From assembly GCA_949316495.1 (NCBI GenBank), contig OX439009.1, positions 16,761,701 to 16,825,700 on the forward strand: a stretch of 64,000 nt of DNA, in the 5' to 3' direction. Position numbers and translations under genes: made by a program. The stretch comes from Amphiduros pacificus. Lineage: Eukaryota > Annelida > Polychaeta > Phyllodocida > Hesionidae. Position 1 is the first letter of the stretch, and every line of letters begins with the position of its first letter. The notes beneath the pieces are model-generated. The model was not told the origin of the DNA. It saw nothing but the letters and a program-made list of their open reading frames with translations, and ran no database searches. Positions 26,210 to 37,949 of the stretch are shown one piece after another.

Positions 26210-26639
26210 TCCATTGGAAAGTTATGGAATAAATTAGAATTAACCTTAAAAGGGTGTCCATTCAAGGTCTCATTCAAGACCAATCAAAACAACCATTACC
26301 ATTAAGCATGAAACAACAGTAAAAAAATGAAATCAGTTAATACTCTTCTTATGTAAATTCTGAGCTGTGATTGCTTTTTAAAATGTTATTGTATTTGGTT
26401 ATCGATTAACTATTTACTTTACAATATGATCCCAGAGAGCTCGGTAAACATTATTTCCATAGAATATTTTTCTCAGGTTACCAGGAAAAAAATGAGAATC
26501 TCAGAAGATAATTAGTGGAAAGTAAATTTGAACTATATTTTTCATTTAAATTAAAACATGTTTCTAATGACTATGTTGCATGTTTCTAAACGTGATTTAA
26601 TATATGAATAACGATGGCTTAAAGGCACATCAACCGCTT

Positions 26640-27137
26640 AGGTCATTCAGCCTAAAAATGGTAAAAACATAAATATCAACAAAATCATTGTAACATATCA
26701 GTTATAGACATAATAAATATGTTTAAAAATTCAATTTAAAAGACTTTAAATGCTATTTGATGTTCTGCAGTTCTTGATAAATAAGTACACAAGCGTTCCA
26801 CCCTTAAAATAGGTTATAAAGTCTTATTTGCTTTAAAAACGATACTGTCACAGAAGTATCTACAGTAACATATATGTACAGATATTGCACATAAAAAGAC
26901 TAATATACTAATAGTCCTAATATTATCAAAATCGTTACACTCAATTAAAATATGCTTAACAGTCAGCCCTTTCACAGTGAGGTTAATATTCACCTTTAAG
27001 AAGATAACAGCGTCAAATGACTATGTCCAATTTGTAATACGACTTCATTCTTTCTAAAAGCACTTTTAGTATTACCTAAAACAGGCTTGATTACATGCCA
27101 TTTATTAAAAACAGTCTCATCCCAGCACAATTAATAC
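26640..27137 (-). mobile_element. I-type LINE, C-terminal piece (split from 27.9 kb)
   Basis: On the minus strand the order is CWDETVFNKWHVIKPVLGN, then SAFRKNEVVLQIGHSHLTLL, then CTVKHILIECNDFDNIR. This matches the region after the RNase H domain in I/Ingi-type LINEs. It continues the protein that breaks off at 27866, the L2-like LINE lying between. The 3' end of the element is not sharp. Confidence 0.75.
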
Positions 27138-27865
27138 TAATAATAATAATAAAATTTGTAAAGCGCTGATACCAGACAATTCTGTTCATAGCGCTGTGTT
27201 CAGAACATGTTTTCTGAACAAATGCGTTTTCAGTTTGCTCTTGAATGAGGAGACTGAGGCACTAGTCCTAATGTCACTAGGAAGAGAACTCCAGAGTCTT
27301 GGGCTGATGGACGAGAAAGCTCTGTTTCCCACTGTCTTTAGTCTTGGGGATTGAGTGAGTTCCATCGTTAGATCGCAGGCATCTATCCCCCTGTTTCACT
27401 CAGAGTAGGTCACACAGGTAAGGTGGTGCCTTAAAAGGCCTTCCATGTGATGAGAAGAATTTAGAAATCAATTCGTGTATGAACAGGCAGCCAATGTAAT
27501 TTCTTCAATTTACCAGATATATGATCAAATTTCCTGATTTTCCCTACGACATGGGCTGTAGAGGTCTGAAGCTATTGCAGCTTCTTTATGTCAGACTTAG
27601 GATTTCTGAAGACCTACCAGAAGACCATTTCCGTAGTCCAGAGTAGATGTGACAAAAGCATGTGTTAGTGTTACAGCTGTCTTCTCGTCTAGACATTGTC
27701 TAATGGCAGCAATATTCCTTATGTGGTAGTATCCCTTTTTCTACATTTTATTGATTTGTGCTTTCATGTCCATTTTTGAGTCTAAGGTAATGCCAAGGTA
27801 ATGCCAAGGTCAACCACAGACTCACTGGATGAGATGTCAGAGTCGCCTACTCTGACAGAAATTGC
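27138..27865 (-). mobile_element. L2/CR1-like LINE fragment inserted in an I-type LINE
   Basis: It has the family 3' end (AGCGCT words and the CAGAATTGTCTG hairpin near 27175) with a short (TAA)n tail at 27138-27151. Decayed C-terminal ORF2 coding on the minus strand starts near ISVRVGDSDIS and SVVDLGI. An 11-bp tandem duplication AAGGTAATGCC lies at 27784-27805. The two flanks join into one I-type protein, so this copy arrived second. No clear target-site duplication was found. Confidence 0.85.
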
Positions 27866-29680
27866 CATGTGGAATGCCAAAAAGCAGTAATGTATTTTTT
27901 AAACTGTATATGGAATAATAACTATGTTAATTGGACGTTTATCCAATTCAGCTTTGGCAGCTTGGTCAACAGCCCCATTTCCCTGGATAACAACGTGACT
28001 GGGGATCCAATATTAAATGAATATCTTTATTTTCCTTGGTACAAAGTCTATGGTGCTACTCAAGGATTTTGTAAATAAAAGGATTTTTCCAATCCTTTGT
28101 TTTCAATGCTTGTAAACAAGAACCAGAAAATATTAAAAATGTTTGATGTGAAGAAGTCTCCACATAATCTAAAGCTAGGTACAAATCATGAAGTTCAGCA
28201 GAATAAATTGACGATTTATTTGGCAGACATTCTGAATAAACATGATTGCTCTTAACAGCAGCTGCAGTAGCCTTGCCATCATTTAATACTGATATGTCTA
28301 TATTAATATCAAAAGTTGCAAAGTTCCATTGAGATGTGTCTGATTATTGAAATTTGGCTATTTGATTAGAATTATATTTAAAGATTGTGAAGATTCTTTG
28401 ATGCGAATGCCAATTGTATTAAGTTCCCTATCAAAAGGTCAACATAATTTGGATTACATATGTTATCATGAGCAGTATTGTCTGGACAAGCAGCATTTTT
28501 TGCAGCATACTAAAGGCAAGCCTTTCTCTTATTAAATCAAGAGGCAGCTCATCTGCCTCAATTGCTAAGCTATCTGCAGGGGATGTACAAAATGCAGCAA
28601 CGCATAATCTTAAACCTTGATTTTGAATTGGATCGAGCATTTTAATATAAGATGGAGGTACTGATCTATCTATCATACCACAATCAAATTTGGAAAGTAC
28701 GAGCTTTGTGTAATTGAAATAAAACTTGTGATCGCCTCCCAAATCAGCATGGGCAAGAACTTGCAATAAATTTAAAGCCTTCTGACATTTCTTCCTCACA
28801 TATTTAGGAAAATTTCTTGTCAAAAATAAATAAAAAAAAGTATCCAATTTTTGCCTAAATAAAGAGCAGGATGTGGGTGAACCTTCAATCTTTTGCAAAA
28901 GTGCATACACACCGTTTTCTTTAAAGAAAACTTAAATCCATTACTATCAGCCTTTTCTTGTATTATATTAAGGTGTTGTTGGAGCTGAGGTGTTGTTGGA
29001 GCTGTCCTTCTATAGTGTGCATGCTTGTAGACCTTACACAATTTACAATGATGTTGATTTTTAGGGTTACAGATAATACACTACCTATGTAACACCCATT
29101 TCCTGATCAAATGCATCAGAAAGTGATGAACCAACTCAGAGCACTGAATTGTCTATTTGACCCAAAACTATGGATAAAAAGGAGTAAATGACATCTTTAT
29201 CCAATTTCATATAAATCGCTCATCATTCTGTACTTCCAAGTGATATTGTACACTTTCTCCAAATCAAAGAAAATACTGATGGTTGTCCCTCTTTTATGAT
29301 ACCCTCTCTCATAAATGTTTCCAAACGTACAAGATGGTCAATGGTACTTAGGGTTTTCTAAGTGACTCTGTGAAAGTAAAATAAGTTTCTAAATACCAAT
29401 ACTAAACACTCGTTAATCATTAGTTCCATGGTTTTACGAAAACAGTGGTTAACACAATGGGAAGATAATTACTTGAGTCTGACCAGTCTTTGCCAGATGT
29501 AGGAATGTGAAAAATAGTGGCTTCACTCCATGAAGGAGGAAAATAACCACATTCCCAGATGTTATTAAAAAATATCCAAAAGATGTCCAAGTGATTGGTC
29601 AGGGAGGTGTTTAAGGATTTGATAGTGAATCTGATCAGTTCCATTATAATGAGATTTATCTGAAGCAAGTCTAATATTGT
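27866..29680 (-). mobile_element. I-type LINE (RT plus RNase H), decayed
   Basis: Reading the minus strand, the order of protein pieces is typical of I/Ingi/Nimb-type LINEs. ECGYFPPSWSEATIFHIP and SNYLPIVL (about 29550-29430) open the RT. STIDHLVRLETFMREGIIK and VFSLIWRK follow. FKFSLKKTVCMHF comes next, then YIKMLDPIQNQGLRLCVAAF and TSPADSLAIEADELPLDL. Last, WIPSHVVIQGNGAVDQAAK with AELDKRP (about 27990-27920) is the C-terminal half of an RNase H domain. Many stops and frame changes are present. The 5' side ends near 29680 against another repeat. Confidence 0.85.
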
Positions 29681-29684
29681 AAGG

Positions 29685-29945
29685 GACAGACCATTATTCT
29701 TTCATGGGGGTGGTGGAGAAAAAATAATTTGCTGATTTAAAAAAAAAGAATTTGGAACTCGGCTATTCTCAATTTATTTTTGCAGTCACTTTGGCCACCA
29801 GTTCTTTTTTCCTAGGGTGCAAACATCCTAATATTTATACTTATATTTGTGCAGATGAATGTATGATTTATTAGAAAATGACACAATGCTTTATTTACAC
29901 AAATTCGCAGTTAATATACTATTTCAAGTCGTCATTTATTGAAGT
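29685..29945. repeat. Interspersed repeat, copy A (pairs with 39.65 kb)
   Basis: Starts GACAGACCATTATTCTTTCA and shares ordered blocks with 39650-39905: GCYATTCTCAAT, GGGTGCAMA, TTTATACTTATAT and ATGATTTATTAGAAAA. No coding capacity. The class is unknown. Confidence 0.65.
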
Positions 29946-30230
29946 AAACTTCATCTGCCTGTAAAGTCCTTGTTGCCAGGACAGTTTGTCCTATTTGCCA
30001 TGAGTGTGGTCGCATTAGATACAGGCACTGTGCGCACATATCATCTGGAACCCACTACCGTAAAGTTATGCTTGAAACACCAACATGTAATAAACTTCAA
30101 ATTACAAAATTACCAATATCCTTTTAAACAGGGAACATTTTCTGTGCCACATCAAATTAACATTTGGCACAACACCATTTGATTGTGATAATATTCAAAA
30201 TAAACCTTTGGTTACAAACAACATTTTGTC
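29946..30230. other. Non-coding stretch
   Basis: Nothing recognised. Confidence 0.35.
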
Positions 30231-30232
30231 AC

Positions 30233-30390
30233 CCTGTATCATCCACTGCAGCTGAAGCAATGGCGTTCATTCGGCTTGCTGCATCCAGAATGCTGCACTT
30301 GGTTGACAGACTTGGTTGACGTGGAGGAAGTCACACACTCCCTTTCCATATCCCGATTCTGCGAAGCTTTGTTTGCAAGTTTATGTGATG
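30233..30390 (-). CDS. Possible coding exon, unknown gene
   Basis: The minus strand has an open stretch of about 45 codons (SQNRDMERECVTSSTSTKSV, then CSKPNERHCFSCSG) ending in TGA near 30239. It is less AT-rich than its flanks. The acceptor side is weak and there is no recognised domain. It could be a terminal exon of the same gene as 31324-31434, but this is conjecture. Confidence 0.18.
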
Positions 30391-30714
30391 GGTTGCATAA
30401 TATACATATAATGAATAGAGTAGTTTTCACTTATTTTTTGTCAGAATTATGTCAGATATAAATTATTACCCACAATATGCCTACATTTCTGTATTAGAGA
30501 TTTGTTTTCAACTATAGGTAATTTGACCTAATCATTGATGTAATTATTGAACCAGTAGAGGTCCCATAAGGTTTTGTACAAAGGGGTCTACATGGGTGAA
30601 ATGCAGGCAATACATAGGTGAGAGATGCACACGTGAAAAAGATCAAACCCACAGGCATCAAATATGTTTTTTCAGCCATACAAAGCCAACAATGTCATGT
30701 CCTCTTTCTAAGTT

Positions 30715-30925
30715 CAGAGATAGCTGCAGAGGTGAGAGAAAGTTAAAACAGTGGGAGACAGTTACAGCAGTGAGAAATAGCTGCCCAGGTGAGAGAAAGT
30801 TGCATAAGTCAGAGATAGATGCAAAAGGGAGAGATAGTTACAACAATGAGAAGCAGTTATGTTAGAGAGAGATAGCTGCAAGTGATATATTTACAACAGT
30901 AAGAGATAGTTGCACAAGTGAGCTT
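30715..30925. repeat. Degenerate minisatellite, GAGAGATAGYTGCA units
   Basis: About nine units of ~22 bp alternate GTGAGAGAAAGTT and GAGATAGYTGCA. Confidence 0.7.
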
Positions 30926-31323
30926 TAAGATGTTTAAGATGAAATGTGAAACTTCATTTTTTAATTTTCTACATATTTTAATATGTTTTTACTTAATTTA
31001 ATGAAATACAAACCCACACACAAAATGACGTGACTAATATTCACCATTGACCCATCGATCATTTCAGTATAACACAAATATTCAAATTGTAGAGGTACAT
31101 AGTTTAACTTAATAGTATTTTGTCAAAGAGTGGGAATAATAATGACATCTAATATCAAAAGCTAGATTTTTCCCTTGATGACAAGGTGAAGTCTTAAAAA
31201 CATCACATATCTTGCAATAACTTTGCAGCAGGAAGCAGATATCCTTGTGTTCCTCAATGTGACAACATATTGAGTTGTCGGATTATCCCTGCACAGATTG
31301 ATGATTAATGAAAACATATACAC

Positions 31324-31434
31324 CTGACCAGATCCTCTTGCTGTAATAATCTTATCTAGTTCATACCACTGGGCATCCACTTCATCACTGATCAGTTGTT
31401 GGAAATCAATCTCAACCCCCCTTGTTTTCATTGT
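31324..31434 (-). CDS. Candidate internal exon, C2-domain-like
   Basis: On the minus strand a good acceptor (ACTAATTTCAG) precedes 111 bp (37 codons, phase 0 at both ends), followed by the donor CAG|GTGTATATG. The peptide reads MKTRGVEIDFQQLISDEVDA then QWYELDKIITARGSGQ. The pattern of a hydrophobic strand, a turn, then WY(D/E)L resembles the end of C2 domains. Other exons of the gene were not found, and a single exon cannot settle the family. The open frame continues past the donor, so the exon could be longer. Confidence 0.4.
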
Positions 31435-31439
31435 CTGAA

Positions 31440-31885
31440 ATTAGTAAAATTCATAAATAAATGACATGAATTTTGACAATACCACTTTCGCAACTCTCTC
31501 TGTGCTGCAGTGCTCAGTGATCTGCAAACACTTTAACACCAGGATGGCAGACTCTGTGCCTCATTACTTACACACAGGAGCCTTCAAATATCATCATGAA
31601 CATCTGTTTGACTTCTTGAGAGTATTGTTTACCTGGCACACCCATACAAATATACTTACATATGACTTGACTGTCTAAATTGTGAAATGTTTTGGCTAAG
31701 CTTGTTGCAGACGATCTTGTAAAGTTGTCCTGCGGTCACCGTAACGCCCTCATTTGGCGTGATGCTCCGAATTTGAACTCCCAAAAGTGCAAGGAACTAA
31801 TATTTTATCAATTTTAATAATTTTAGATTCAGGCTCGAAGAAGGAAATGGAAAAAGATGGTTTTTTATAATATTTAAGGAAAGGA
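31440..31885. other. Non-coding stretch
   Basis: No recognised gene. The plus-strand open frame at 31466-31678 has no family features. Confidence 0.35.
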
Positions 31886-31889
31886 CATT

Positions 31890-33250
31890 GTTAACTTTGA
31901 GAACATAATTCGTAGGTCACCTTATAAGAAATGATATTCAAGGTATATTTCAATCTGCATATAAAGAATTCCATAGCACTGAGACTGCATTGCTTAGGGT
32001 ACAAAATGATATTTTAATGGATATTGATGATGGTAAAACAGTAATGCTGGTACTACTTGATTTATCAGCGGCATTTGATACTATTGCTCATAATATACTA
32101 TTAAACAGATTAGAAAGAAGATGTGGTATTAGGGGCACAGCTCTGCAGTGATTCAAGTCATATCTATCAAATAGAAAACAATGTGTAACAATTGAGGGTA
32201 AGAGATCGGAAAATATGAATATTAGTTATGGAGTTCCTCAGGGCTCCGTTTTGGGACCCTTATTGTTCACAGCATATATGGAGCCTCTGTCTGACATTAT
32301 TGGTAATTATGGTCTCAAACATCATATCTATGCTGATGATACACAGCTATACATTACAATTGATCCAAAATCTGAAGAAGCTAGAAATAGATCCTGTAGA
32401 GAAATGGAAAAGTGTATTAAACTAATAAGGAAATTCTTAATAGAAAATAAAATGAAGATAAATGATGGGAAAACTGAAATGCTTTTATGTGGTAAAAGCT
32501 GTGATTTCAGAAAAGACAATGTACCTCATGGAATCCTATTAGGTGAAACTAATATCCCTAGATCAAATACAGTTAAGGATCTTGGGATTATCCTAGATCA
32601 AGAATTATCGATGAAATCACAAATTAAAAAAATGTGTAAGAATGGTTTTTTTCATGTAAAAAATTTAGCACAGATCAGAAATTGTTTAGATGAGAAAACT
32701 GCAAATACGCTTGCTCATGCTTTTGTTACTTCCACTCTTGATTATGGAAATTCACTTCTGGCTGGTTTACCAAGGTGTGAATTAGCCAAATTGCAGAAAT
32801 TGCAGAATGCTGCAGCAAGAGTGGTAGGTAAACTTAAAAAGAGGGATCATATTACGCAAAAACTTATGGACCTTCACTGGTTGCCTGTAGAGGCGAGGAT
32901 TGACTTTAAAATATCTCTATTAACGTGGAAGGTACAGAATGGCTTTGCCCCAAAATACCTTTCTCAATTATTAAATTGTAAAAAATCTGATTTGGGACTG
33001 AGATCTAATGAAAAAAATGAATATACAGTGCCCAAGACTAATATCAAAACATATGGTGACAGGGCCTTCATGGTATATGCTCCAAGAAATTGGAATGCCC
33101 TGCCCCTTGATGTGAAAAACTGTAAAACAGTGGACACTTTCAAGAAAAAACTAAAGACGTTTTTATTCAGGAAGCATTATCTCGAGAAGCGCTTAGAGCA
33201 GACTTAGTCTGATATAGCGCTATATAAATCATTATTATTAAATTATTATA
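31890..33250 (+). mobile_element. L2/CR1-like LINE, 5'-truncated, RT nearly whole
   Basis: From about 31921 one reading frame runs to TAG at 33205-33207 with a single internal stop (TGA at 32149-32151, where relatives have Trp). RT motifs are in order: FHSTETALLRVQNDIL, motif A LLDLSAAFDTI, motif B GVPQGSVLGPLLF, motif C YADDTQLYI. The C-terminal LHWLPVEARIDFKI and FKKKLKTFLFR blocks follow. The first ATG after the stop (32215) would give 330 residues and loses motif A. The endonuclease is absent. The element ends with the family's 3' hairpin (CAGACTTAGTCTG between AGCGCT words, 33186-33225) and a short ATT tail. Its protein is clearly diverged from the 40.9-kb copy, so it is a different subfamily. 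Confidence 0.92.
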
Positions 33251-33254
33251 AAAA

Positions 33255-34610
33255 ATATTAAACATTTTTGAGAATAACTACATTACTATTCTGTATAACT
33301 AAGGCATGTGTTTTTAGCTAGAATGATATTTTTTAGTTTGAATAGAAATAATTTTGAAAAATGCCTTATAACTCAATTAATGTGTGCTTGTGTAAATAAA
33401 ATAAATCAAAATTCCCTACATTTAAACTAAATAGAATATTATAAGTAAACCTCTTCTTAAATTTTGATGATTAAATTTGTAAATGTTCTCAATATATTTT
33501 TTATTGTCATCAAAATAGTGGGAAATTTTGAGAAATATGATATTTTGTTATCAACTAATTTTGTATCACTGAGCAGTGATGAGGTCTAATGCAGCAACTA
33601 CTGGCAAATAAATTAGTCATAAAAGATCACTTAATGATGTTTGTATGGGTATCTAAATACTGGTCCACTAAACACAGATATAAGTTATCTATTTAGTTGA
33701 CTTTGATGGGCTATTATGGTGCACTATTCCATGTGATGTGTTGTCAAAACCAGGACAGTCTGGATCAATCCGCCCTCCAATGACTTATTGCCTTTGCATT
33801 CTTGCCTTGTTTTGAACCACTTGGAAACTATTCATAAATTTTGTTGCTAAGTGTTGAGTAAACATCGAGAATATTTTCTTTCCAATCCCACATTGTGACA
33901 GTAGAGTGATAATGATACAGAGGCAAGTGAGTTCAGTATCCAAGGAACATACCAGAGATCTTTACACCTGAAGCAAAGAGTGAAATAATATAGATGGCAC
34001 CACAAATCTATTTTTATTTTTTTATTTATCTTTATCTCACAATTTTATTTTTTATGTATCTCTTTCTACTTTTCATTGATAAGAAGATCAATTATCATAC
34101 TTGTATTATTATTGGCATGGTACTTTTTTATGCAATTTCCAAGAGGATGCAGGTGATCTGCAAATATATATCTTATAACAGCAATTAAGTTTAATAAGAA
34201 AAGACCACCCGCCCAACTGGAAACATCGACAATAGTGAACAATGTGTAGCGCCATCTGCAATCCTTGTGGAAAACCTACTCTGCGTAGAAAGTGTATAAT
34301 TAGCAGATGGAAAGAGATGTACATCGATGACAAGAAAACGTCTACCATCCTCTATACGTCTCTACCCTACATTTATGAACAATATATAGAAAGGTTCAAG
34401 CAAAACATGATGCCACCACGACCCTCTCTACTATACAGATGACGCATCAGTGTCTGATGGATCAACCTGAAGGTCCATCAATTTGTCTAATTGGTGTAAT
34501 AGTATACGGCTAAAATGTACAGGTGATTGAAAACAACTGAAAAAAACTAAATATCAGTGGAACCTAGTCTGGTAAACAACCACATTTATTTATACGCACA
34601 AGCACATGTC
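33255..34610. other. AT-rich non-coding stretch
   Basis: No recognised gene or element. Confidence 0.4.
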
Positions 34611-34618
34611 TGCATACA

Positions 34619-34825
34619 TCATGTACTTTGCCTCCTCTCATAGTTGGAAGGTTTCAGTGGGTCTTCCTGTGGCATCATTCGCTGCGAGCAAAGCATCAGT
34701 CGCCTCGCAGGCTTCTTAAGCCGTTTGCTTGAGGTGGCGCAATCTTCAGGTGATGATGGGGAGACAATGTGCTTCTTAATGCCCTCAATGTCTGTCTCGT
34801 ATTCAAATACCAAAGCTTACAATTC
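34619..34825 (-). CDS. Possible terminal exon with basic cluster, unknown gene
   Basis: The minus strand holds about 66 open codons ending in TGA at 34619-34621. The peptide is charged (VFEYETDIEGIKKHIVSPSS, then SKRLKKPARR) and includes a basic cluster that could act as a nuclear localisation signal. GC content is higher than in the flanks, consistent with coding. The acceptor at the 5' side is poor, and the piece could be a processed pseudogene or chance. Confidence 0.25.
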
Positions 34826-34829
34826 CTTG

Positions 34830-35425
34830 TCACGTTCTCACTATTTATTTTTGCTGTGTTATTTCGCTTTATTGCTGCAAGTGTTCATGATTGCAGGTAA
34901 TGCAGATGTTAATGCAAATATTCCAAATCAGTGTTTGAAAATGACAATTTGATATTTTCCTTGCTGTAACATTTGTAAAAAATATAAAGGAAATCTACGA
35001 AGTCTCATTTTCCACAATTTTGATATGAAAAACGAGTAGGGTGTAACACATCCACCTCATTCTCACTTTATAAGAAAGATCCCGTAAATAAAACCACTGC
35101 AGTTAAAAGGCTGCCTAAAAAGGCTCGAAGGTCTCGACCTGATATGACCATAGTTGCTGAAATCACCCTTCACAATTTCCATTATTAAGAATTATAAATG
35201 ATTCTTTTTCATATCATTTTCAAATAAATCAAATATGTGATTGAATGTAATACCGCTATATACATGTCATTATATTTGTTAATGACAAACAAATGTAATT
35301 GATAAATAGTCTGATGCAATTTCTTCAATAAATCATTTGTTTATTTATCTGTCATGATGCCTGGGCTTGTTGTGACCTGCGGCAAACGAGACCTAGTTTC
35401 ACTGCACGCATTAATAAAAAACACT
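34830..35425. other. Non-coding stretch
   Basis: Nothing recognised. Confidence 0.35.
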
Positions 35426-35427
35426 TT

Positions 35428-35536
35428 ATGACTGACTGACTGACTGACTGACTGACTGACTGAATGAATGAATGAATGAATGAATGAATGAAAGAATGAA
35501 TGAATGAATGAATTAATGAATGAATGAATGAATGAT
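35428..35536. repeat. (ACTG)n then (AATG)n microsatellite
   Basis: A pure ACTG run passes into AATG units at about 35461 by a single-base change in the unit. Confidence 0.95.
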
Positions 35537-35539
35537 CAC

Positions 35540-36530
35540 AATATTTGAACAATATTAACAACACAGAATTTGTATAAATGAAGAAATGTAATTTACTGTA
35601 ATTTAATACTCAATGCCATTTCATATTTCGTGGTTCTTAACAAATAAACAGGTCAGTGACCGAAGTAAAAAAGAGCTCCACCCTTAAAATTGGTCTATTT
35701 GGTATTTGATTCATATTATGTAAATGAGTTGAAAACTCGAATGGCTCACACCAAAGATGGTCATTATCCATCTTTGCTCACACAAAACACAGTTCGGCAT
35801 TTGCTTTCATGTTTACAATGTTTTTCCAACCCCAACCAACAACAAAAATAACAACAACAACAACAACAGCAACAACAACAACAACAACAAACACACAGAA
35901 GCCTTATACACTATTCAAATGTTCTTGCAACATTTCAAAACATACATTAAACTGAAATTCATATCAAATGATGTCCCATTATTCTATGTCTTTTTGTAAT
36001 TCATCTTAGCAGCCAAGATATATTTAACAGACCTGTATTGCCTCCTAATTATCTAAATCTACTTTCACTTTTAATAGGTTTGTTGTAAATTTCAAAAACA
36101 TTTTTGTTAAATGTAATTTTGTCACAAATTCTCAATTCTAAAATAAAATTAATTTGGTTTTCTATGGTAGATATGCATTAAACATAGAATATAGATTTTG
36201 TGTTTTGTTATGATCAGAATTTGCCGACAATTGATAGTATAAATATATATATTTAGCTTTAACCATATATTTCACTCAAAAAGAGAGTTCATTTCAAAAT
36301 GCTTCATTTTATTTATCATAAAAACAAACAGAAAACTAATAAATTGATTTGTTCTAAACACCAGACATTAATATGTTATTGCTGTTCGTTCTATGAGTGC
36401 ATGATGCCATGGCAACTGATGTTTACGCTCACACACAGGAGCTCCCCCACTGAGAGAATTTCGCTAAATATCAACACATTTACAAAACAAAAACCTAGTT
36501 CGCCGTTTTAAAGACCCCCTGCAAAATGTT
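35540..36530. other. Non-coding stretch with (AAC)n run
   Basis: An (AAC)n microsatellite lies at about 35842-35890. No gene recognised. Confidence 0.45.
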
Positions 36531-36534
36531 TGTT

Positions 36535-36630
36535 AGTCTGTGGTTTTCCATCATTTTCAACATTATTTCAGTCATTTCGTGATGAGACCTACTTGTGGCA
36601 GATATAGTGCTGCCTCACTGCCTCACTGAC
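36535..36630 (-). mobile_element. SINE 3' part, fragment
   Basis: The reverse complement matches the SINE body at 26.1 kb: GAGGCAGCACTATATCTGCC, GTAGGTCTCATCACGAAATG and CTGAAATAATGTTGAAA are all present. The tRNA-like head is missing. Confidence 0.85.
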
Positions 36631-36691
36631 ATAGGGCATGTAACGGGTTTATAGCAGTGGGAGGAGCGGACGTCCAGAAAGCACCCTGCAG

Positions 36692-37149
36692 TAGTGTTCT
36701 CCAATCACCCATCGGCAAAGCCCAGATAGGTGATCTGGAGAGGTCTGAGATTTTTGCTTTTTGGTCATAATCTCGTTCAGATGTGATTTTTTAAATACCC
36801 AACTGTTTAAGTGATAATTCATATTTTATGTATGATTATGTCTAAAATCTCACAAAAAGCTTGATTATTTTTTGGATAAAATTAAATAAAGAAAATATAA
36901 ATACTTGATAATAATCGCCAGCTGCAAAAACTGAATCAAACCCGTTTTAACGGCAGTTGAAACGGGTTCAATTTTGACTTTTAAACGGGTTTACCAAAGT
37001 TTTTGCAGCTGGCGAGTTTTTACTTCACTAGAGCTTAATCAACTCCACCAAACTTTTCTTTGGTTGGAGTTGGTAGAGACCATGGACGTTCGACAAACCC
37101 CTCCAGATCACCTATCTGGGCTTTCCCGATGGGTGATTGGAGAACACTA
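36692..37149. mobile_element. 458-bp MITE with 9-bp target-site duplication
   Basis: Ends are TAGTGTTCTCC and its inverse. The inverted repeats extend about 55 bp with few mismatches, through the CAATCACCCATCGG and CCCAGATAGGTGATCTGGAG blocks. The perfect 9-bp ACCCTGCAG flanks both ends (36683-36691 and 37150-37158). No transposase is present. The TAGTG end fits the YARNG rule of hAT elements, while a 9-bp duplication fits Mutator-like or Merlin elements better. The superfamily is open. Confidence 0.85.
36915..37015. repeat. Foldback nested inside the MITE
   Basis: A perfect 18-bp inverted pair TCGCCAGCTGCAAAAACT lies at 36915-36932 and 36998-37015. Next to it is a second, imperfect pair around AAACCCGTTTTAA. 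A further AACCCGTTT/AAACGGGTT hairpin sits in the left half of the loop. Confidence 0.85.
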
Positions 37150-37159
37150 ACCCTGCAGA

Positions 37160-37945
37160 GCACTTTCAGTGACATTTAATATTGGCCGTGTTCGACTTCC
37201 GTTCACCAAATCAACCACACAGAATGCCATTTTTTCAAAAATTATCAAAATGTTATAACCCAATTGACTCTACATTCAATATAATTTTTATTATATTTTT
37301 TTTAATCATTTCTATTCATGACTAATTTTCTCATATTTTTCAGGGAATATTTCTTCTTTTTTAGGTATTATTATGATAAGAGCAACTTATTGCTGATTAT
37401 TTTCTGAAATTAGATTAATATTTAATTTATCTAATATCTCAAAAATAAATGTGAGGTCAAATTAAAGATTTAAGCTATTTTTAATCATTTTAGCTTCATA
37501 ATAAATCTTGAAATTGACGGACTTTAGTTTCAATTTCTTTTTAGTATTAATGTGTTTTTCTGTGCAGTATTCTATATATTTTCATAAACTAACCCCTATA
37601 AGCTGGCATTTTTATATTATTTAAAAAAAACTTAGTATTATAGTATTTTCCTCTGTTTTCCCTTATAGATTGACCACAAAACTATAAATTGCTCTCAAAT
37701 TGTAAATTATGAACAGATTTTGATGAATAAGGACTCTACGAGCTCGTATTTGAAAGATGTAGATGATAGGATAATAAAACATGTAGATAATTTCGTGGAA
37801 ATAGGCTTTCTATTTTAAAGGTCATTGAAAGGTCACTTCAAGATCACTGGCAATATTTGATCAAAATAGCCTAAGAAGGTTGATATTCGATCACATATCA
37901 TTTGTAGAGTAGTAAAAAGTTATATCTCTATGTTTGCCATTTCTA
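37160..37945. other. AT-rich non-coding stretch
   Basis: Nothing recognised. Confidence 0.4.
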
Positions 37946-37949
37946 GTGA

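Larger units (their letters stand above)
24845..26330 (+). mobile_element. LINE ORF2 fragment (CR1/Jockey-type) hosting two SINEs
   Basis: Ordered pieces of a non-LTR retrotransposon protein are readable on the plus strand. SYISNRKQSVSF (about 24857) is followed, after a frame change, by LGPLLFLLYINDISDDL and FAEDTSIF, the reverse transcriptase B and C motifs. After a gap come CDLAESKK, then LSTARLVT, and LYRRDELMKLFCIINDM at about 25600-25745. Last is FKHSIGKLWNKLELTLKGC at the end, restored by reading across the second SINE. Several stops and frame changes show that it is dead. Both SINEs (25.27 and 25.89 kb) landed in it later. Confidence 0.8.
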
